Part shown: positions 27,401 through 35,916 of the stretch, one piece after another
How positions within the stretch are numbered: the first letter of the stretch is position 1
Layout of the letters: each line of letters begins with the position of its first letter
Source of the DNA: Streptomyces sp. L2
GTDB lineage: Bacteria > Actinomycetota > Actinomycetes > Streptomycetales > Streptomycetaceae
Assembly: GCF_004124325.1 (NCBI RefSeq)
Contig: NZ_QBDT01000001.1
Location: forward strand, 558,001 to 622,000
DNA: 64,000 bases
Direction of reading: 5' to 3'
The notes under the pieces: model-generated
What the model saw: the letters and a program-made list of their open reading frames with translations, nothing else
Database searches by the model: none
What the model was told of the DNA's origin: nothing
Program-made: the position numbers and the translations under genes

Positions 27401-27989
27401 CACCGGCGCGGACCTGGGCGGCCCGGCGGACGGCGAGAAGTGCGCCCGCGGCTGCTACGCCTGCCTGCTGACCTACGCCAACCAGACGCACCACCGCGAG
27501 CTGAGCCGGCACGCGGCGCTGCCGCTGCTGCTGCGGCTGGCCGGCGCCCGCACCGAGCCGGAGGACCGCGGCGAGTCCCGCAGCGAGCGGTTCCGCAGGC
27601 TCGCCCCGGCGGCCGAGGGTGCCGGCACCGCCGCCGGGCAGGCGGCCCCGGAGCAGTCGCCGACCCCGGTGGAGGCGGACCTGGCCGAACTGGTCGCCCG
27701 CGGTGATCTGCTGGGCTGGCTGCGGGCGAAGGGCTACCGCCCGCCGGACGAGGTCAAGGCCTTCGTCGCCGAGGCGGCGGCCTGCCCCGACCTGGTCTTC
27801 CGCCTGGACGGGGTGAGTCTCGCCGTGTTCGTCGACCTCCCCGGCCACCCCGCCGACTCCACGCGCGACACGGAGGCCGGCTACCGCCTGGAGGAGGCCG
27901 GCTGGGACGTCCTGCGCTTCCCCGCCGACGCGGACGCGGACTGGGACACCATCGTCGAGCACAACCGCGGCTATTTCGACGCCCGTTGA
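21435..27989 (+). CDS. Kinase-helicase-DUF1998 fusion protein, DISARM-like (DrmA+DrmB functions)
   Basis: A 2,184-residue multidomain protein. Residues about 8-280 are a Hanks Ser/Thr kinase: GRGNMGEV, VAVKTV, HRDLKPANV (HRD at 151-153), DFG. A Pro/Ala linker leads to an SF2 helicase: TGTGSGKS (457-464), DELH (582-585), GTSAT, and in the second RecA domain SPTMELGVDISSLN (near 1401) and QRSGRAGR (near 1430). A loop near 900-970 has six 12-residue repeats. Cys pairs C-x2-C at 1734/1737 and 1750/1753 may bind zinc. A DUF1998/MZB-type cluster has Cys2003, Cys2007 and Cys2010. The last 110 residues (FVDLP...GWDVLRFP) resemble a Vsr-like nuclease fold without clear catalytic residues. GTG 21435 follows GGGGAGGGG. 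Helicase plus DUF1998 next to a SNF2 helicase and methylase recalls DISARM; the fused kinase is the novelty. Confidence 0.85.
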   Translation: MSRETVAGRFRITGIVGRGNMGEVHRAEDLHAAPDSPHREVAVKTVLRGRTGISVDTSGSGKEVDRFRREVRIMRMLSQGHPNLTLLLDGGVDEAPDGGAGLPYLAMELLDGHPLADLVDEEPQLPVSWAAAIGAQLASGLAAAHTAGVVHRDLKPANVMLTGDGTAKILDFGMGTIVDDPDQTRLTSTGVSVGTARYMAPEQFRAERVSAPADLYALGCILYEMLIGRPPFSARTPFELAGQHQHERPPRLTLVRPDLPPELVRLVDRLLEKDAELRPENAELVREALVPLALAPDGTAALLAPHWQVMDPVARLRALLPEPAPAAPAPAPRREPRLPEAMDVFGIHADLIGEYASFTQSATVIRDARIAGFVEDDLAAKSQWPDPWLSLNPFFADGGQVTDLVRDGVLHPRCAEIFQAGKRETSPRPDGRPLTFHLHQRQAIEAAQAGDSYVLTTGTGSGKSLSYIVPIVDRVLKEREAAGPDAGGRVRAIVVYPMNALANSQLGELEKYLRHGFGKGREPVTFARYTGQETSEERRELRRNPPDILLTNYVMLELMLTRPDDRSSLIRMAEGLRFLVFDELHTYRGRQGADVAFLIRRVREACRASADLQCVGTSATMSTEGSWEDQRREVAKVAGRLFGTTVLPKRVIGETLVRATDEVPESVPEERLRVPAAPRSYEALTKDPLARWVESRFGLEREAGTGRLRRRAPETVEVAAAELADASGVAEESVREAIRTTLEAGAQAKHPLTERPLFAFRLHQFLSKGDTVYTTLQDPLTRPLTRTYQLEQPDSDGKPLFPLAFCRECGQEYLTVWRTEKNGAFRYEPRRDTSASGGREGEGYLYLGMPGQDYEWPADPQKAVDDRRLPESWLEPDTQGVMAVRKSYRPRVPKRVVVDAYGDESGGGPVAAYGGGSGEGLVRAYGGESGEGLVRAYGGESGEGLVRAYGGESGEGLVRAYGGESGEGLVAAFVPAPFLFCVHCQVSYEQTRGRDFAKLATLDQEGRSSATSLISASIVKSLRAVPEESLGKEARKLLTFVDNRQDASLQAGHFNDFAQVTQLRGALYQAAVRAGAEGLRHDDLAEAVTEVMGLAPRAYASGTDLPPSLERRAAKAFRDVVGYRLYRDLERGWRITMPNLEQTGLLRIDYEDLDWIAAHGERWAETHAVLRDADPALREEVARTLLDHLRRGLAIDVQYFRDDFDTLQRASEERLAGPWVLGESDRPAVGTAYPYGSRPGMERSALFLSARGKFGKYLRRNMPELRAPDASLEDVQKVIEDLLRVLRDAELVREVEAAPERSGPAFRRRPAEKRTGFRVSAACLVWRAGDGVRGAVDPLARTYSSGEGPRVNSFFRDLYRSAAAELAGLYAREHTAQVTPEDRLERERRFRAAELPLLYCSPTMELGVDISSLNAVMMRNVPPTPANYAQRSGRAGRSGQPALVTTYCATGNSHDQYYFRRSQDMVAGQVAPPRLDLANEDLVRSHLQGIWLAETGMKLGTAIPDVVDVAYDPDGGDRPDPRMALPLLPGIRDLSLDEDARRRAVAAARSVLAPLLTDFEATTWWYDEWIEDRIARAPAEFDASFDRWRDLFRAAVLDQYEQNKRVVDHTLSPGEQGRARTRRREAETQTNLLLNRSVDSKSVMSDFNPYRYLASEGFLPGYSFPRLPLAAYIPRSGNRRNADGDYLQRPRFLAIREFGPGALIYHEGARYQVTRVQLPPDTSGDLATAEARRCDGCGYHHEVRAGSDLCAMCGETLTGKRTGLLHLHTVYTTPRERISSDEEERRRAGFRLEVSYAFQDHGVRKGRLTSHVADDGGAPVLDLDYGDSATVRITNLGRVRDKEGEPDGYWLDLGDGRWLNDRAAADAIEGTGMPVVDEDGNEKRRKKRVLPYVEDRRNILVVTLDEPQPEPVALSFLYALERGVEAAFELEDSELTAELLPPDEGPRRRMLFTEAAEGGAGVLRRIQHDKDALARAARTALDICHFDPDTGADLGGPADGEKCARGCYACLLTYANQTHHRELSRHAALPLLLRLAGARTEPEDRGESRSERFRRLAPAAEGAGTAAGQAAPEQSPTPVEADLAELVARGDLLGWLRAKGYRPPDEVKAFVAEAAACPDLVFRLDGVSLAVFVDLPGHPADSTRDTEAGYRLEEAGWDVLRFPADADADWDTIVEHNRGYFDAR
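24132..24347 (+). repeat. In-frame 36-bp repeat in the kinase-helicase gene
   Basis: Six units of 36 bp start at 24132, 24168, 24204, 24240, 24276 and 24312. They encode AYGGESGEGLVR-type dodecapeptides; the central units are identical. The block lies in an insertion between the two helicase lobes, just before a C-x2-C motif (CVHC). Confidence 0.95.
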
Positions 27990-28060
27990 CCACACACGTC
28001 CCCCCAGCTCTCCCAACGCCCCGCCCACCGACGACTCGACCCGAGGAACCGATACATCCC

Positions 28061-31018
28061 ATGAGCCTCACGTACACGGCCGGTTCGCTCGTCGCCGCCC
28101 GCGGCCGGGAATGGGTGGTGCTGCCCGAGAGCGCCCCCGGCATGCTGGTGCTGCGCCCGCTGGGCGGGAGCGAGGACGACATCGCGGCCGTCTTCCCCTC
28201 GTTCGAGGAGGTGCGCCCCGCCGAGTTCGCCGCGCCGAGCCCCGACGACCTGGGCGACCAGCGCGCCGCCGGTCTGCTGCGCACCGCGCTGCGCATCGGG
28301 TTCCGCTCGGGCGCGGGCCCGTTCCGCTCGCTGGCGTCGATCGCCGTGGAGCCCCGCGCCTACCAGCTGGTGCCGCTGCTGATGGCGCTGCGGCAGCGCA
28401 CCGTACGGCTGCTGATCTCCGACGACGTCGGCATCGGCAAGACGGTCGAGGCGGGTCTGATCGCCAAGGAGCTGCTCGCGCAGGGCGAGGCGACCCGGTT
28501 GGGCGTGCTGTGCTCCCCGGCGCTGGCCGAGCAGTGGCAGGGTGAGCTGCGGGAGAAGTTCGGCATCGACGCCGAACTGGTCCTGGCCTCCACGGTGTCA
28601 CGTCTGGAGCGCGATCTGGAGCTGGGCCAGTCCCTGTTCGACAGGCACCCGTTCACGATCATCTCGACGGACTTCATCAAGTCGACCCGGCACCGCGAGG
28701 ACTTCGTCAAGCACTGCCCGGACCTGGTGATCGTCGACGAGGCGCACACCTGTGTGGCCGCCGACGACCCCGCGCAGGGCGGCGCGTCCTCCGCCGGCCA
28801 GCTCCGCTACGAGCTGCTGCGCAGGGTCTCCGCCGACGCCGACCGCCATCTGCTGCTGCTCACGGCGACCCCGCACTCCGGCAAGGAGTCCGCGTTCCGC
28901 AACCTCCTCGGCCTGGTGCGGCCCGAGCTGGCCACGCTGGACCTGGAGACGCCGGCCGGGCGGGCCAGGCTCGCCGAGCACTTCGTGGCCCGCAAACGCG
29001 CCGACGTCCGCGACTATCTGACCCGGGAGGACGGCCTCGCCGACGACTCCCTGGCCGAGCGGACCGCGTTCCCCTCCGACCGCTGGACGAAGGACGAGCC
29101 GTACAAGCTGACGCCCGCCTACCGGGCGCTGCTCGACGACGCCATCGCCTACGCCCGCGACCGCGTCGAGGCGGCCGGCGAGCAGGGCCGGCGGGAGGCC
29201 AGGGTCGCCTGGTGGTCGGTGATCGCGCTGCTGCGTTCCATGGTGTCCTCCCCGGCCGCCGCCGCGCAGACCCTGAAGACGCGCTCCGAGTCCGCCGCCG
29301 CCCGCACCGCGCACGAGGCGGACCTGCTCGGCGCCCCGGTGGCCGCCGACTCGGCCGACACCGACCGGCTGGAGGGCATGGACGTCGCGCCGGGCGCCGC
29401 CGAGTCGGAGGACGCGGGCGCCCGCCTGCTCGAACTCGCCGAGCGGGCCGGTCAGTTGACCGGACCCGCGGAGGACGCGAAGCTGAAGGCGCTGACCCGG
29501 CACCTGAAGCACCTGATCGCCGAGGGCTACCACCCGATCGTCTTCTGCCGCTACATCCCGACCGCCGAGTATCTCGCCGAGCAGCTCGACGGCAAGCTCG
29601 GCAAGAAGACGAAGATCGCCGCCGTGACGGGCACGCTCTCCCCGCAGCAGCGCCTGGAGCGCATCGAGCAGCTCGCCGTGGAGGCCGCGGAGGAGGGCGA
29701 CCCGGCCGTCCGCCGCGTCCTGATCGCCACCGACTGCCTCTCGGAGGGCGTGAACCTCCAGCACCACTTCGACGCCGTCGTCCACTACGACCTCGCCTGG
29801 AACCCGACCCGCCACGACCAGCGGGAGGGCCGGGTCGACCGCTACGGGCAGAAGCGCGACCAGGTCCGTGTCATCACCATGTATGGCGAGGACAACGGTA
29901 TCGACGGCAAGGTCCTGGAGGTGCTGTTCAAGAAGCACCGGCAGATCAAGAAGGACCTGGGCATCTCCGTCTCGGTGCCCGACGAGACCGCCTCCGGCGT
30001 GACCGACGCCGTGGTGGAGTGGCTGCTGCTGCACGGCCGGCAGGGCAGCCAGGAGAGCCTGTTCGAGATGGACGGGCACCAGGAGTCCCTGGACCGGATC
30101 GAGCGGGAGTGGAGTTCGGCGGCCGAGCGGGAGAAGACGTCCCGTTCCAAGTACGCGCAGCGGGCCATCCACCCGGAGGAGGTGGCCCGCGAGGTCGCCG
30201 CCGTACGGGCCGCGCTGGGCGGCGCGGACGAGGTCTGCGGCTTCGCCCTGGAGGCGCTGCGCGACCTGGACGCCCTGGTCCGCGACCCGCACGGCGGCGG
30301 CGACTTCACCGCGCGGGTCGGCGGCACCCCGGCCGGTCTGCGGGACGCGCTGGCAGCCGTCCTCGGCAACCGGCTGGTGGAGGAGGACCGCGAGATCCCG
30401 TTCCGCGCCACCCCTGCGATCGCGCGCGGCGAGGCCGCCCTGGTCCGCACCGACCCGGCGATCGGCGCCGTCGCGTCCTACGTCCTGGACTCGGCGCTGG
30501 ACGTGAACGCGCTCGGCCCCCGCCCGGCCCGCCGCTGCGGCGTGGTCACCACGGACGCGGTCACCACCCTCACCACGCTGCTCCTGGTCCGCTACCGCTT
30601 CCACCTCACCCTGCCGTCCCGCACCGGCGAGCGGCAGCTGGTCGCGGAGGACGCCCGCCTGCTCGCCTACGAGGGCCTGCCCGCGCGCGCCCGCTGGCTC
30701 GACGACGACTCGGCTACGGCGCTCCTCGCGGCCCGCGCCACCGCCAACACCCATGAGCTGGCCGCCCGCAGGGCCATCTCCCGCGCCCTGGACGGCCTGC
30801 CGGGCCTCGCCGACCATCTCACCGAGTACGGCACCCGCCTGGCCGCCGAACTCGACGCCTCGCACCGCAGGGTCCGCAAGGCCAACGAGGAGATCGTCCG
30901 CGGCCTGAAGGTCGTCCCGCAGGAACCGGCCGACGTCCTCGGCGTGTACGTGTACGTGCCGCCGCAGCCCGTCTCCCCCGCCGCGCCCGCCTCTACCGTG
31001 TCCGGAGCCGAAGCCTGA
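28061..31018 (+). CDS. drmD: SNF2/RapA-like helicase, DrmD-like
   Basis: A 985-residue SF2 translocase. N-terminal SLVAARGREWVVLPES and LRPLGGSEDD form the small beta domain typical of RapA/DrmD proteins. ATPase motifs: DDVGIGKT (121-128, Walker A), DEAH (226-229), LLTATPHSG (III), FCRYIPTAEYL (IV), ATDCLSEGVNLQ (V) and HDQREGRVDRYGQ (VI). The order and length match the DISARM helicase DrmD more than chromatin-type SNF2 proteins. The ATG at 28061 has GAGGA 11 nt upstream. Its stop overlaps the methylase start (TGATG), and it starts 71 nt after the kinase-helicase, so the three form an operon. Family known: dsDNA translocase acting with a methylase in defence; its partners here are inferred. 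Confidence 0.87.
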   Translation: MSLTYTAGSLVAARGREWVVLPESAPGMLVLRPLGGSEDDIAAVFPSFEEVRPAEFAAPSPDDLGDQRAAGLLRTALRIGFRSGAGPFRSLASIAVEPRAYQLVPLLMALRQRTVRLLISDDVGIGKTVEAGLIAKELLAQGEATRLGVLCSPALAEQWQGELREKFGIDAELVLASTVSRLERDLELGQSLFDRHPFTIISTDFIKSTRHREDFVKHCPDLVIVDEAHTCVAADDPAQGGASSAGQLRYELLRRVSADADRHLLLLTATPHSGKESAFRNLLGLVRPELATLDLETPAGRARLAEHFVARKRADVRDYLTREDGLADDSLAERTAFPSDRWTKDEPYKLTPAYRALLDDAIAYARDRVEAAGEQGRREARVAWWSVIALLRSMVSSPAAAAQTLKTRSESAAARTAHEADLLGAPVAADSADTDRLEGMDVAPGAAESEDAGARLLELAERAGQLTGPAEDAKLKALTRHLKHLIAEGYHPIVFCRYIPTAEYLAEQLDGKLGKKTKIAAVTGTLSPQQRLERIEQLAVEAAEEGDPAVRRVLIATDCLSEGVNLQHHFDAVVHYDLAWNPTRHDQREGRVDRYGQKRDQVRVITMYGEDNGIDGKVLEVLFKKHRQIKKDLGISVSVPDETASGVTDAVVEWLLLHGRQGSQESLFEMDGHQESLDRIEREWSSAAEREKTSRSKYAQRAIHPEEVAREVAAVRAALGGADEVCGFALEALRDLDALVRDPHGGGDFTARVGGTPAGLRDALAAVLGNRLVEEDREIPFRATPAIARGEAALVRTDPAIGAVASYVLDSALDVNALGPRPARRCGVVTTDAVTTLTTLLLVRYRFHLTLPSRTGERQLVAEDARLLAYEGLPARARWLDDDSATALLAARATANTHELAARRAISRALDGLPGLADHLTEYGTRLAAELDASHRRVRKANEEIVRGLKVVPQEPADVLGVYVYVPPQPVSPAAPASTVSGAEA

Positions 31019-34000
31019 TGTCCGCCGCCACCCGCACCGCCCTGGCCTTCACCGCCGTCACCACGGTCGGCGGACTGCTCCCCGCCGACATGCTGCTGCG
31101 CGTCGCCGAGGCCCGGAACCTGCCCGGCACCAAGTCCGCCGACTACGGCCTGCCCGCCTCCGTCCCCGTGCGCGACGAGGCCGAGCGCGCCTGGGAGTAC
31201 CTCAAGCCGCTCTGGCGCGACCTGCGCGCCGCCCTGCCCGCCGACCCGGTCACGGGCGCGCCCGCCGCCGACCCGACCGGCCGGGCCGGCACCGACTGGC
31301 TCGCCCAACTGTTCCGCAAGCTGGACTTCGGCGCGCTGACGGAGGTCGGCCCGGCGGGCGTCCCGGCCGACTCCGACCCGGAGAAGCGGTTCCCCGTCTC
31401 CCACCGGCACGGCCCCGCCCTGGTCCATCTCCTGCCCTGGAACCAGGAGCTGGACAAGCGTCCGGCGGCCGGCCAGGTCCCGGCCCAGTCCATGCTCCAG
31501 GACTGCCTCAACCGTACCGAGACCCACCTGTGGGCGGCCCTCACCAACGGCCGCCGCCTGCGCCTGCTGCGCGACTCGTCGTCCTTCGCGACGGCCGCCT
31601 ACGTCGACTTCGACCTCGAAGCCATCTTCGACGGCGAGCTGTTCAGCGAGTTCGTGCTGCTGTACTGCGTCCTGCACGCGTCCCGGTTCGCCGTCCCGGA
31701 GGGTACGGCTCCTTCCGGCTGCTGGCTGGAGAAGTGGCGCGCGGAAGCGGTCACGTCGGGTGCCCGCGCCCTGGACCAGCTCCGGCTGGGCGTGCAGAAC
31801 GCCCTCACCGTGCTCGGCACCGGCTTCCTGCGCCACCCGGACAACGCCCGGCTGCGCGAGGACGTCGACCCGAAGGCCCTCCGGGACGCTTTGCTACGCC
31901 TGGTGTACCGCTTGCTGTTCGTCTTCGTCGCCGAGGACCGCGACGCCCTTCTCAACCCGGGGGCCAGTGACCCGCAACGGCAGGCGTACGAACGGTACTT
32001 CTCCTCGGCGAGGCTGCGCGAGCGCGCCCGCCGCAGGCAGGGTACGGCCCACGGCGACCAGTACGAGGCACTGCGCATCGTCTTCGAGGCGCTCGGCCAG
32101 GAGGGCGGACGCACCGAGCTGGCCCTGCCCGGCCTCGGCGGCCTGTTCTCCCCCACGAAGGCCGACGCCCCGCTCGATGGCCTGAAGCTGTCCAACGAGT
32201 CCCTGCTCGCCGCCGTACGGCACCTCGCCCAGGTACGTGATCCTGGCGCGCGGCGCTGGCGTGCGGTGGACTACCGCCACTTGGACGCGGAGGAACTCGG
32301 CTCGGTCTACGAGTCCCTGCTGGAGCTGGAGCCGAAGCACTCTGCGACGGACCGTTCTTTCGAGTTGATTGAGGTGGCAGGCAACAGCCGCAAGACGACC
32401 GGCAGTTACTACACCCCCTCCTCCCTCATCGAGTGCCTGCTCGACACGACGCTCGACCCGGTGATCGACGACGCCGTCAAGCGCGGCGAACAGCGCGCGA
32501 CCCAGGCCGGCCGTCCCGACCCGGCCGACGACATCGTGAACGAGCTGCTGTCCCTCACGGTCTGCGACCCGGCCTGTGGTTCCGGGCACTTCCTCGTCGC
32601 CTCGGCCCGCCGCATCGCCAAGCGGGTGGCGTCGGTACGGGAGCACAACCCCGAGCCGACGGTCGACGCGGTACGGCACGCCCTGCACGAGGTCGTCGCG
32701 CGCTGCATCTACGGGGTCGACCTCAACCCGATGGCCGTGGAGCTGGCCAAGGTCTCCCTGTGGCTGGAGGCCCTTGAGCCCGGCAAGCCGCTCGGCTTCC
32801 TGGACGCCCACGTGAAGCACGGCAACGGGCTCATCGGCGCGACCCCGAAGCTGCTCGCGGAGGGCGTTCCCGACGACGCCTTCAAGCCGATCGAGGGGGA
32901 TGACAAGAAGTACGCGGCCGGGCTCGTCAAGCGGAACAAGGCCCAGCGGGGCGGCCAGGACGAGCTGCTGTTCGACGCGGATGCGTTGCCGGGTAACGAC
33001 GCCTATGCCGCCGAGCTGGCCCGCATCACGGCCGCCCCGGCTGACGTTCTGGAACAGGTGCGGGCTCAGGAGACCGCGTATCGGGCTTACGTCGAGTCCA
33101 CGGCGTACGTGCAGGATCTACATGCTGCTGATGCTTGGTGCGCGGCGTTTGTGTGGCCCAAGCGGGAGGGGGCTCCGGAAGCGCCGACTGACCAGGTTTT
33201 TCGTGCGCTGCGGGGGCGTGATCAGTCGGCGGTGCCGGATGCGACGCATGAGGAGATCTTGCGGCTTCGGGATCAGTACAGCTTCTTTCACTGGCATCTG
33301 GAGTTTCCGGAGGTGTTCGCTGTCCCGGAGTCCGGGGTTGGCGTTCAGCCGGGTACCGGGTGGGCTGGGGGGTTTGCTGCGGTGGTGGGGAATCCTCCGT
33401 GGGAGCGGGTCAAGCTCCAGGAGCAGGAGTTCTTTGCTCAGCGTTCGCCTGAGATCGCCGAGGCGAAGAACGCGGCGGCTCGCAAGAAGCTCATCGCTGC
33501 ACTGCGCGACGACCCGGATGGGGCACGCTTGTTCGCCGAGTTCGGGGATGCCAAGCGTCGAGCGGAGGGTGAGAGTCATTTCCTGCGCGTGAGCAACCGG
33601 TTCCCTCTGACGGGGCGGGGCGACATCAACACGTACGCGGTCTTCGCGGAGACGGACCGCACGCTCACGGGCTCGCGCGGCCGAACGGGCGTGATCGTCC
33701 CGACGGGGATCGCTACGGATGCGACGACACAGTTCTTCTTCAAGGACCTGGTCACCAAGGGGCACTTGGCCGCGCTCTACGGTTTCGAGAACGAGGAGAA
33801 GGTCTTCCCGGGCGTCCACCACAGCGTGAACTTCGCTTTGTTCTGCATGGCGGGCTCGGGCTCGCCCGACTCCCCGATCTCCATCGCCTTCCGTGTCCGC
33901 CAGGTGACGCAGATCGCCGAGCGCGCTTACGCCCTGACCGGCCGCGACATCCAGCTCCTCAACCCGAACACCGGGACATGCCCCGTTTTCCGCGACCGCC

Positions 34001-35136
34001 GCGACGCCGAGATCACCCTCGGTATCTATCGTCGCGTCCCGGTTCTGATTGAGGAGGCCAAGGGTGCGGCAGGCAACCCGTGGAGCATGACCTTCATGCG
34101 CATGTTTGACATGTCCAACGACTCCCATCTCTTCCGCCCCGCCGCCCAAAATGGCGAATCCTTCGAGGAGCTACTGAAGACGGGCTGGGAGCTGGACGGC
34201 AATGTCTTGGTGCGCGGTGAGGAGCGCCTATTGCCGCTGAATGAGGCGAAGATGCTGCACCACTACGATCATCGCTTCTCCACGTACGAGGGTGCGACCG
34301 AGAAACAGCTCGCTGTGGGCACGCTGCCCCGGCTGACGCTCGACCAGCAGCAGGACCCTGCCACGACGTCACTGCCCCGCTATTGGGTTCCCGAACGGGA
34401 TGTCTCTACTGGTGAGTTCGATAGGAACGGCGGAGAGGTCAAGATTCCCGGCGTGCGCAGCCGTCTGTCCGCCAAGGGGTGGGACCGGGACTGGCTGATG
34501 GGGTGGCGGGACATCTGCCGGGTCAGCGACGAGCGCACGATGATCGCATTCGTGTTTCCGCGCGTTGCAGCACCTGATGGCACCCTGCTCATGCTTCCTC
34601 AGGCCGGGCCAGTCGCGGGGCTCATGGCCTGCTTGTCTTCTTTCATCCTAGATTTCGCCACACGCCAAAAGAGCGGTGGTACCCACCTCAAGTTCTTCAC
34701 GACTTCTCAACTCCCCGTCATTACACCCGGGCAGATCACCCCCCACTCCGACTTTGTCACCTCGCGCCTCCTCGAACTCACCTACACGGCCCACGACATG
34801 GCCCCCTTCGCGCGCGACCTTGGTGACACCGGCGCACCATTCCGCTGGGACGAAACCCGCCGTGCCGTGATCCGCGCCGAGTTGGATGCCCTCTTCTTCC
34901 ACCTTTACGGGATCGACCGGGACGACACCGCGTACATCCTGGACACCTTCAACGTCACCCGGGACAAGGACATCAAGGCGCACGGCGAGTACCGCACCAA
35001 GACGCTGATCCTCGCCGAGTACGACCGTATGGCCGCCGCCGGCCTGACCCTGGAGACCCCGCTCACCGAGGGCGAGTCCGGCACCTACCGCTCCACCCTC
35101 ACCCCGCCCCCCGGTCAGGGCCCCCGCCACGACTGA
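31018..35136 (+). CDS. Large N6-adenine DNA methyltransferase (Eco57I/PglX/DrmMI type)
   Basis: A 1,372-residue methylase. About 450 residues of N-terminal helical domain precede the catalytic core: [10 protein letters not shown], then AdoMet motif [11 protein letters not shown] (Asp517), [21 protein letters not shown], and catalytic NPPW (792-795). The large C-terminal part with RYWVPERDV, then [18 protein letters not shown], is the target-recognition-like region of PglX/Eco57I enzymes. There is no nuclease motif, so it is a modification enzyme and not a type IIG nuclease. Its start overlaps the SNF2 gene stop by one base. From about 33.1 to 34.7 kb codon third positions shift towards T and A, unlike the rest of the gene, suggesting recombination of the recognition part. 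In DISARM the methylase marks host DNA. Confidence 0.9.
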   Translation: MSAATRTALAFTAVTTVGGLLPADMLLRVAEARNLPGTKSADYGLPASVPVRDEAERAWEYLKPLWRDLRAALPADPVTGAPAADPTGRAGTDWLAQLFRKLDFGALTEVGPAGVPADSDPEKRFPVSHRHGPALVHLLPWNQELDKRPAAGQVPAQSMLQDCLNRTETHLWAALTNGRRLRLLRDSSSFATAAYVDFDLEAIFDGELFSEFVLLYCVLHASRFAVPEGTAPSGCWLEKWRAEAVTSGARALDQLRLGVQNALTVLGTGFLRHPDNARLREDVDPKALRDALLRLVYRLLFVFVAEDRDALLNPGASDPQRQAYERYFSSARLRERARRRQGTAHGDQYEALRIVFEALGQEGGRTELALPGLGGLFSPTKADAPLDGLKLSNESLLAAVRHLAQVRDPGARRWRAVDYRHLDAEELGSVYESLLELEPKHSATDRSFELIEVAGNSRKTTGSYYTPSSLIECLLDTTLDPVIDDAVKRGEQRATQAGRPDPADDIVNELLSLTVCDPACGSGHFLVASARRIAKRVASVREHNPEPTVDAVRHALHEVVARCIYGVDLNPMAVELAKVSLWLEALEPGKPLGFLDAHVKHGNGLIGATPKLLAEGVPDDAFKPIEGDDKKYAAGLVKRNKAQRGGQDELLFDADALPGNDAYAAELARITAAPADVLEQVRAQETAYRAYVESTAYVQDLHAADAWCAAFVWPKREGAPEAPTDQVFRALRGRDQSAVPDATHEEILRLRDQYSFFHWHLEFPEVFAVPESGVGVQPGTGWAGGFAAVVGNPPWERVKLQEQEFFAQRSPEIAEAKNAAARKKLIAALRDDPDGARLFAEFGDAKRRAEGESHFLRVSNRFPLTGRGDINTYAVFAETDRTLTGSRGRTGVIVPTGIATDATTQFFFKDLVTKGHLAALYGFENEEKVFPGVHHSVNFALFCMAGSGSPDSPISIAFRVRQVTQIAERAYALTGRDIQLLNPNTGTCPVFRDRRDAEITLGIYRRVPVLIEEAKGAAGNPWSMTFMRMFDMSNDSHLFRPAAQNGESFEELLKTGWELDGNVLVRGEERLLPLNEAKMLHHYDHRFSTYEGATEKQLAVGTLPRLTLDQQQDPATTSLPRYWVPERDVSTGEFDRNGGEVKIPGVRSRLSAKGWDRDWLMGWRDICRVSDERTMIAFVFPRVAAPDGTLLMLPQAGPVAGLMACLSSFILDFATRQKSGGTHLKFFTTSQLPVITPGQITPHSDFVTSRLLELTYTAHDMAPFARDLGDTGAPFRWDETRRAVIRAELDALFFHLYGIDRDDTAYILDTFNVTRDKDIKAHGEYRTKTLILAEYDRMAAAGLTLETPLTEGESGTYRSTLTPPPGQGPRHD

Positions 35137-35165
35137 CCCGCTCCTCATTCAAGAAGGCACCGCAC

Positions 35166-35678
35166 GTGGTACGCGTTAACCAGACCAGCAACTCCCGCTC
35201 GACCGTCGTCCTGAGTTCAGGGACGGACTGGGGTACGCGTGCCGCTGTGCAGCGGCGGAGCAGTGGGGCGGAGTCCCCCATACCCCGGCGGCAGCCGGCG
35301 AAGATCAAGGTGTTGCAGCAGACGATCGGCGTGGCACGCGCGGCGATCGCAGGCAAGCGCTGGCACCAGGCGCGCTACGCGCTCAGCCGGGCTCGGGCTC
35401 TCCTCAACGCGCTCCCCGCCGACGTGGCCGTACAGGAGCGCGAGCAGCTTTCGGCGCTCCGCAAGAAGTACGCGGCGCGGAACACGCCGGCCGGGCAGAA
35501 CGCCAGGAACTCGAAGGTCGCGCCCGCCAAGGGTACGGCCAAGAAGAAGCCCGCCCCGAAGAAGGCGGCGGAGAAGCCGAAGCCCGCGCCCGCGCGCGAA
35601 CTCGGTGACCGTCTCATCAACCGAGCAGCCCTCGGCTACACGGCCGCCGATGAGACGAAGCGTCCCCGGACGCGGTGA
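35166..35678 (+). CDS. Small basic protein at the end of the DISARM-like operon
   Basis: A 170-residue protein of unknown function. The N-terminal 45 residues are Ser/Arg rich; residues about 45-105 are helical (KIKVLQQTIGVARAAIAGKRWHQARYALSRARALLNAL, possible coiled coil); then a Lys/Ala/Pro tail (AKKKPAPKKAAEKPKPAP) like the tails of histone-like proteins; then a short conserved-looking end RLINRAALGYT. GTG 35166 follows AAGAAGG. It starts 29 nt after the methylase and is probably the last gene of the operon. It could hold DNA near the helicases, but that is inference; no family recognised. Confidence 0.7.
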   Translation: MVRVNQTSNSRSTVVLSSGTDWGTRAAVQRRSSGAESPIPRRQPAKIKVLQQTIGVARAAIAGKRWHQARYALSRARALLNALPADVAVQEREQLSALRKKYAARNTPAGQNARNSKVAPAKGTAKKKPAPKKAAEKPKPAPARELGDRLINRAALGYTAADETKRPRTR

Positions 35679-35724
35679 GGGTGTGCCATCCACCGCTCCG
35701 GCGGACGGCACACCCTCGAACCGC

Positions 35725-35916
35725 TCAGCACTCCGACGCGAACCGCACGAACTGCCCCCAGCCCTCGCGGCCCACCGCGAACGCCGGACGGCTCACGTCC
35801 TTGGAGTCCCGCACATGGACGGCCTGTTCGGCGATCGCGACCTCTACGCAGTCATCTCCCTCGCTGCCGCTGTAGCTCGACTTGAACCAGGACAGATCTG
35901 CCGTACCGCTAGTCAT
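35725..35916 (-). CDS. DUF397 domain protein
   Basis: A 63-residue protein with the full DUF397 pattern: LSWFKSSYSGSEGDDCVEVA, then VHVRDSKD and the closing WGQFVRFA. Such proteins always accompany DUF5753 HTH regulators in Streptomyces (the whiJ-type pairs) and are thought to antagonise them. Its start codon overlaps the stop of the HTH gene upstream by 4 nt (ATGA), so translation is coupled. Mechanism of the pair is not settled in the family. Confidence 0.95.
   Translation of the reverse strand: MTSGTADLSWFKSSYSGSEGDDCVEVAIAEQAVHVRDSKDVSRPAFAVGREGWGQFVRFASEC

Noticed and set aside
21339..28028. A 2,229-codon open frame on the minus strand opposite the kinase-helicase
   Set aside because: It mirrors the G/C third-position bias of the plus-strand gene, has Arg/Gly/Val-rich low-complexity content, no ribosome site and no recognisable motif.
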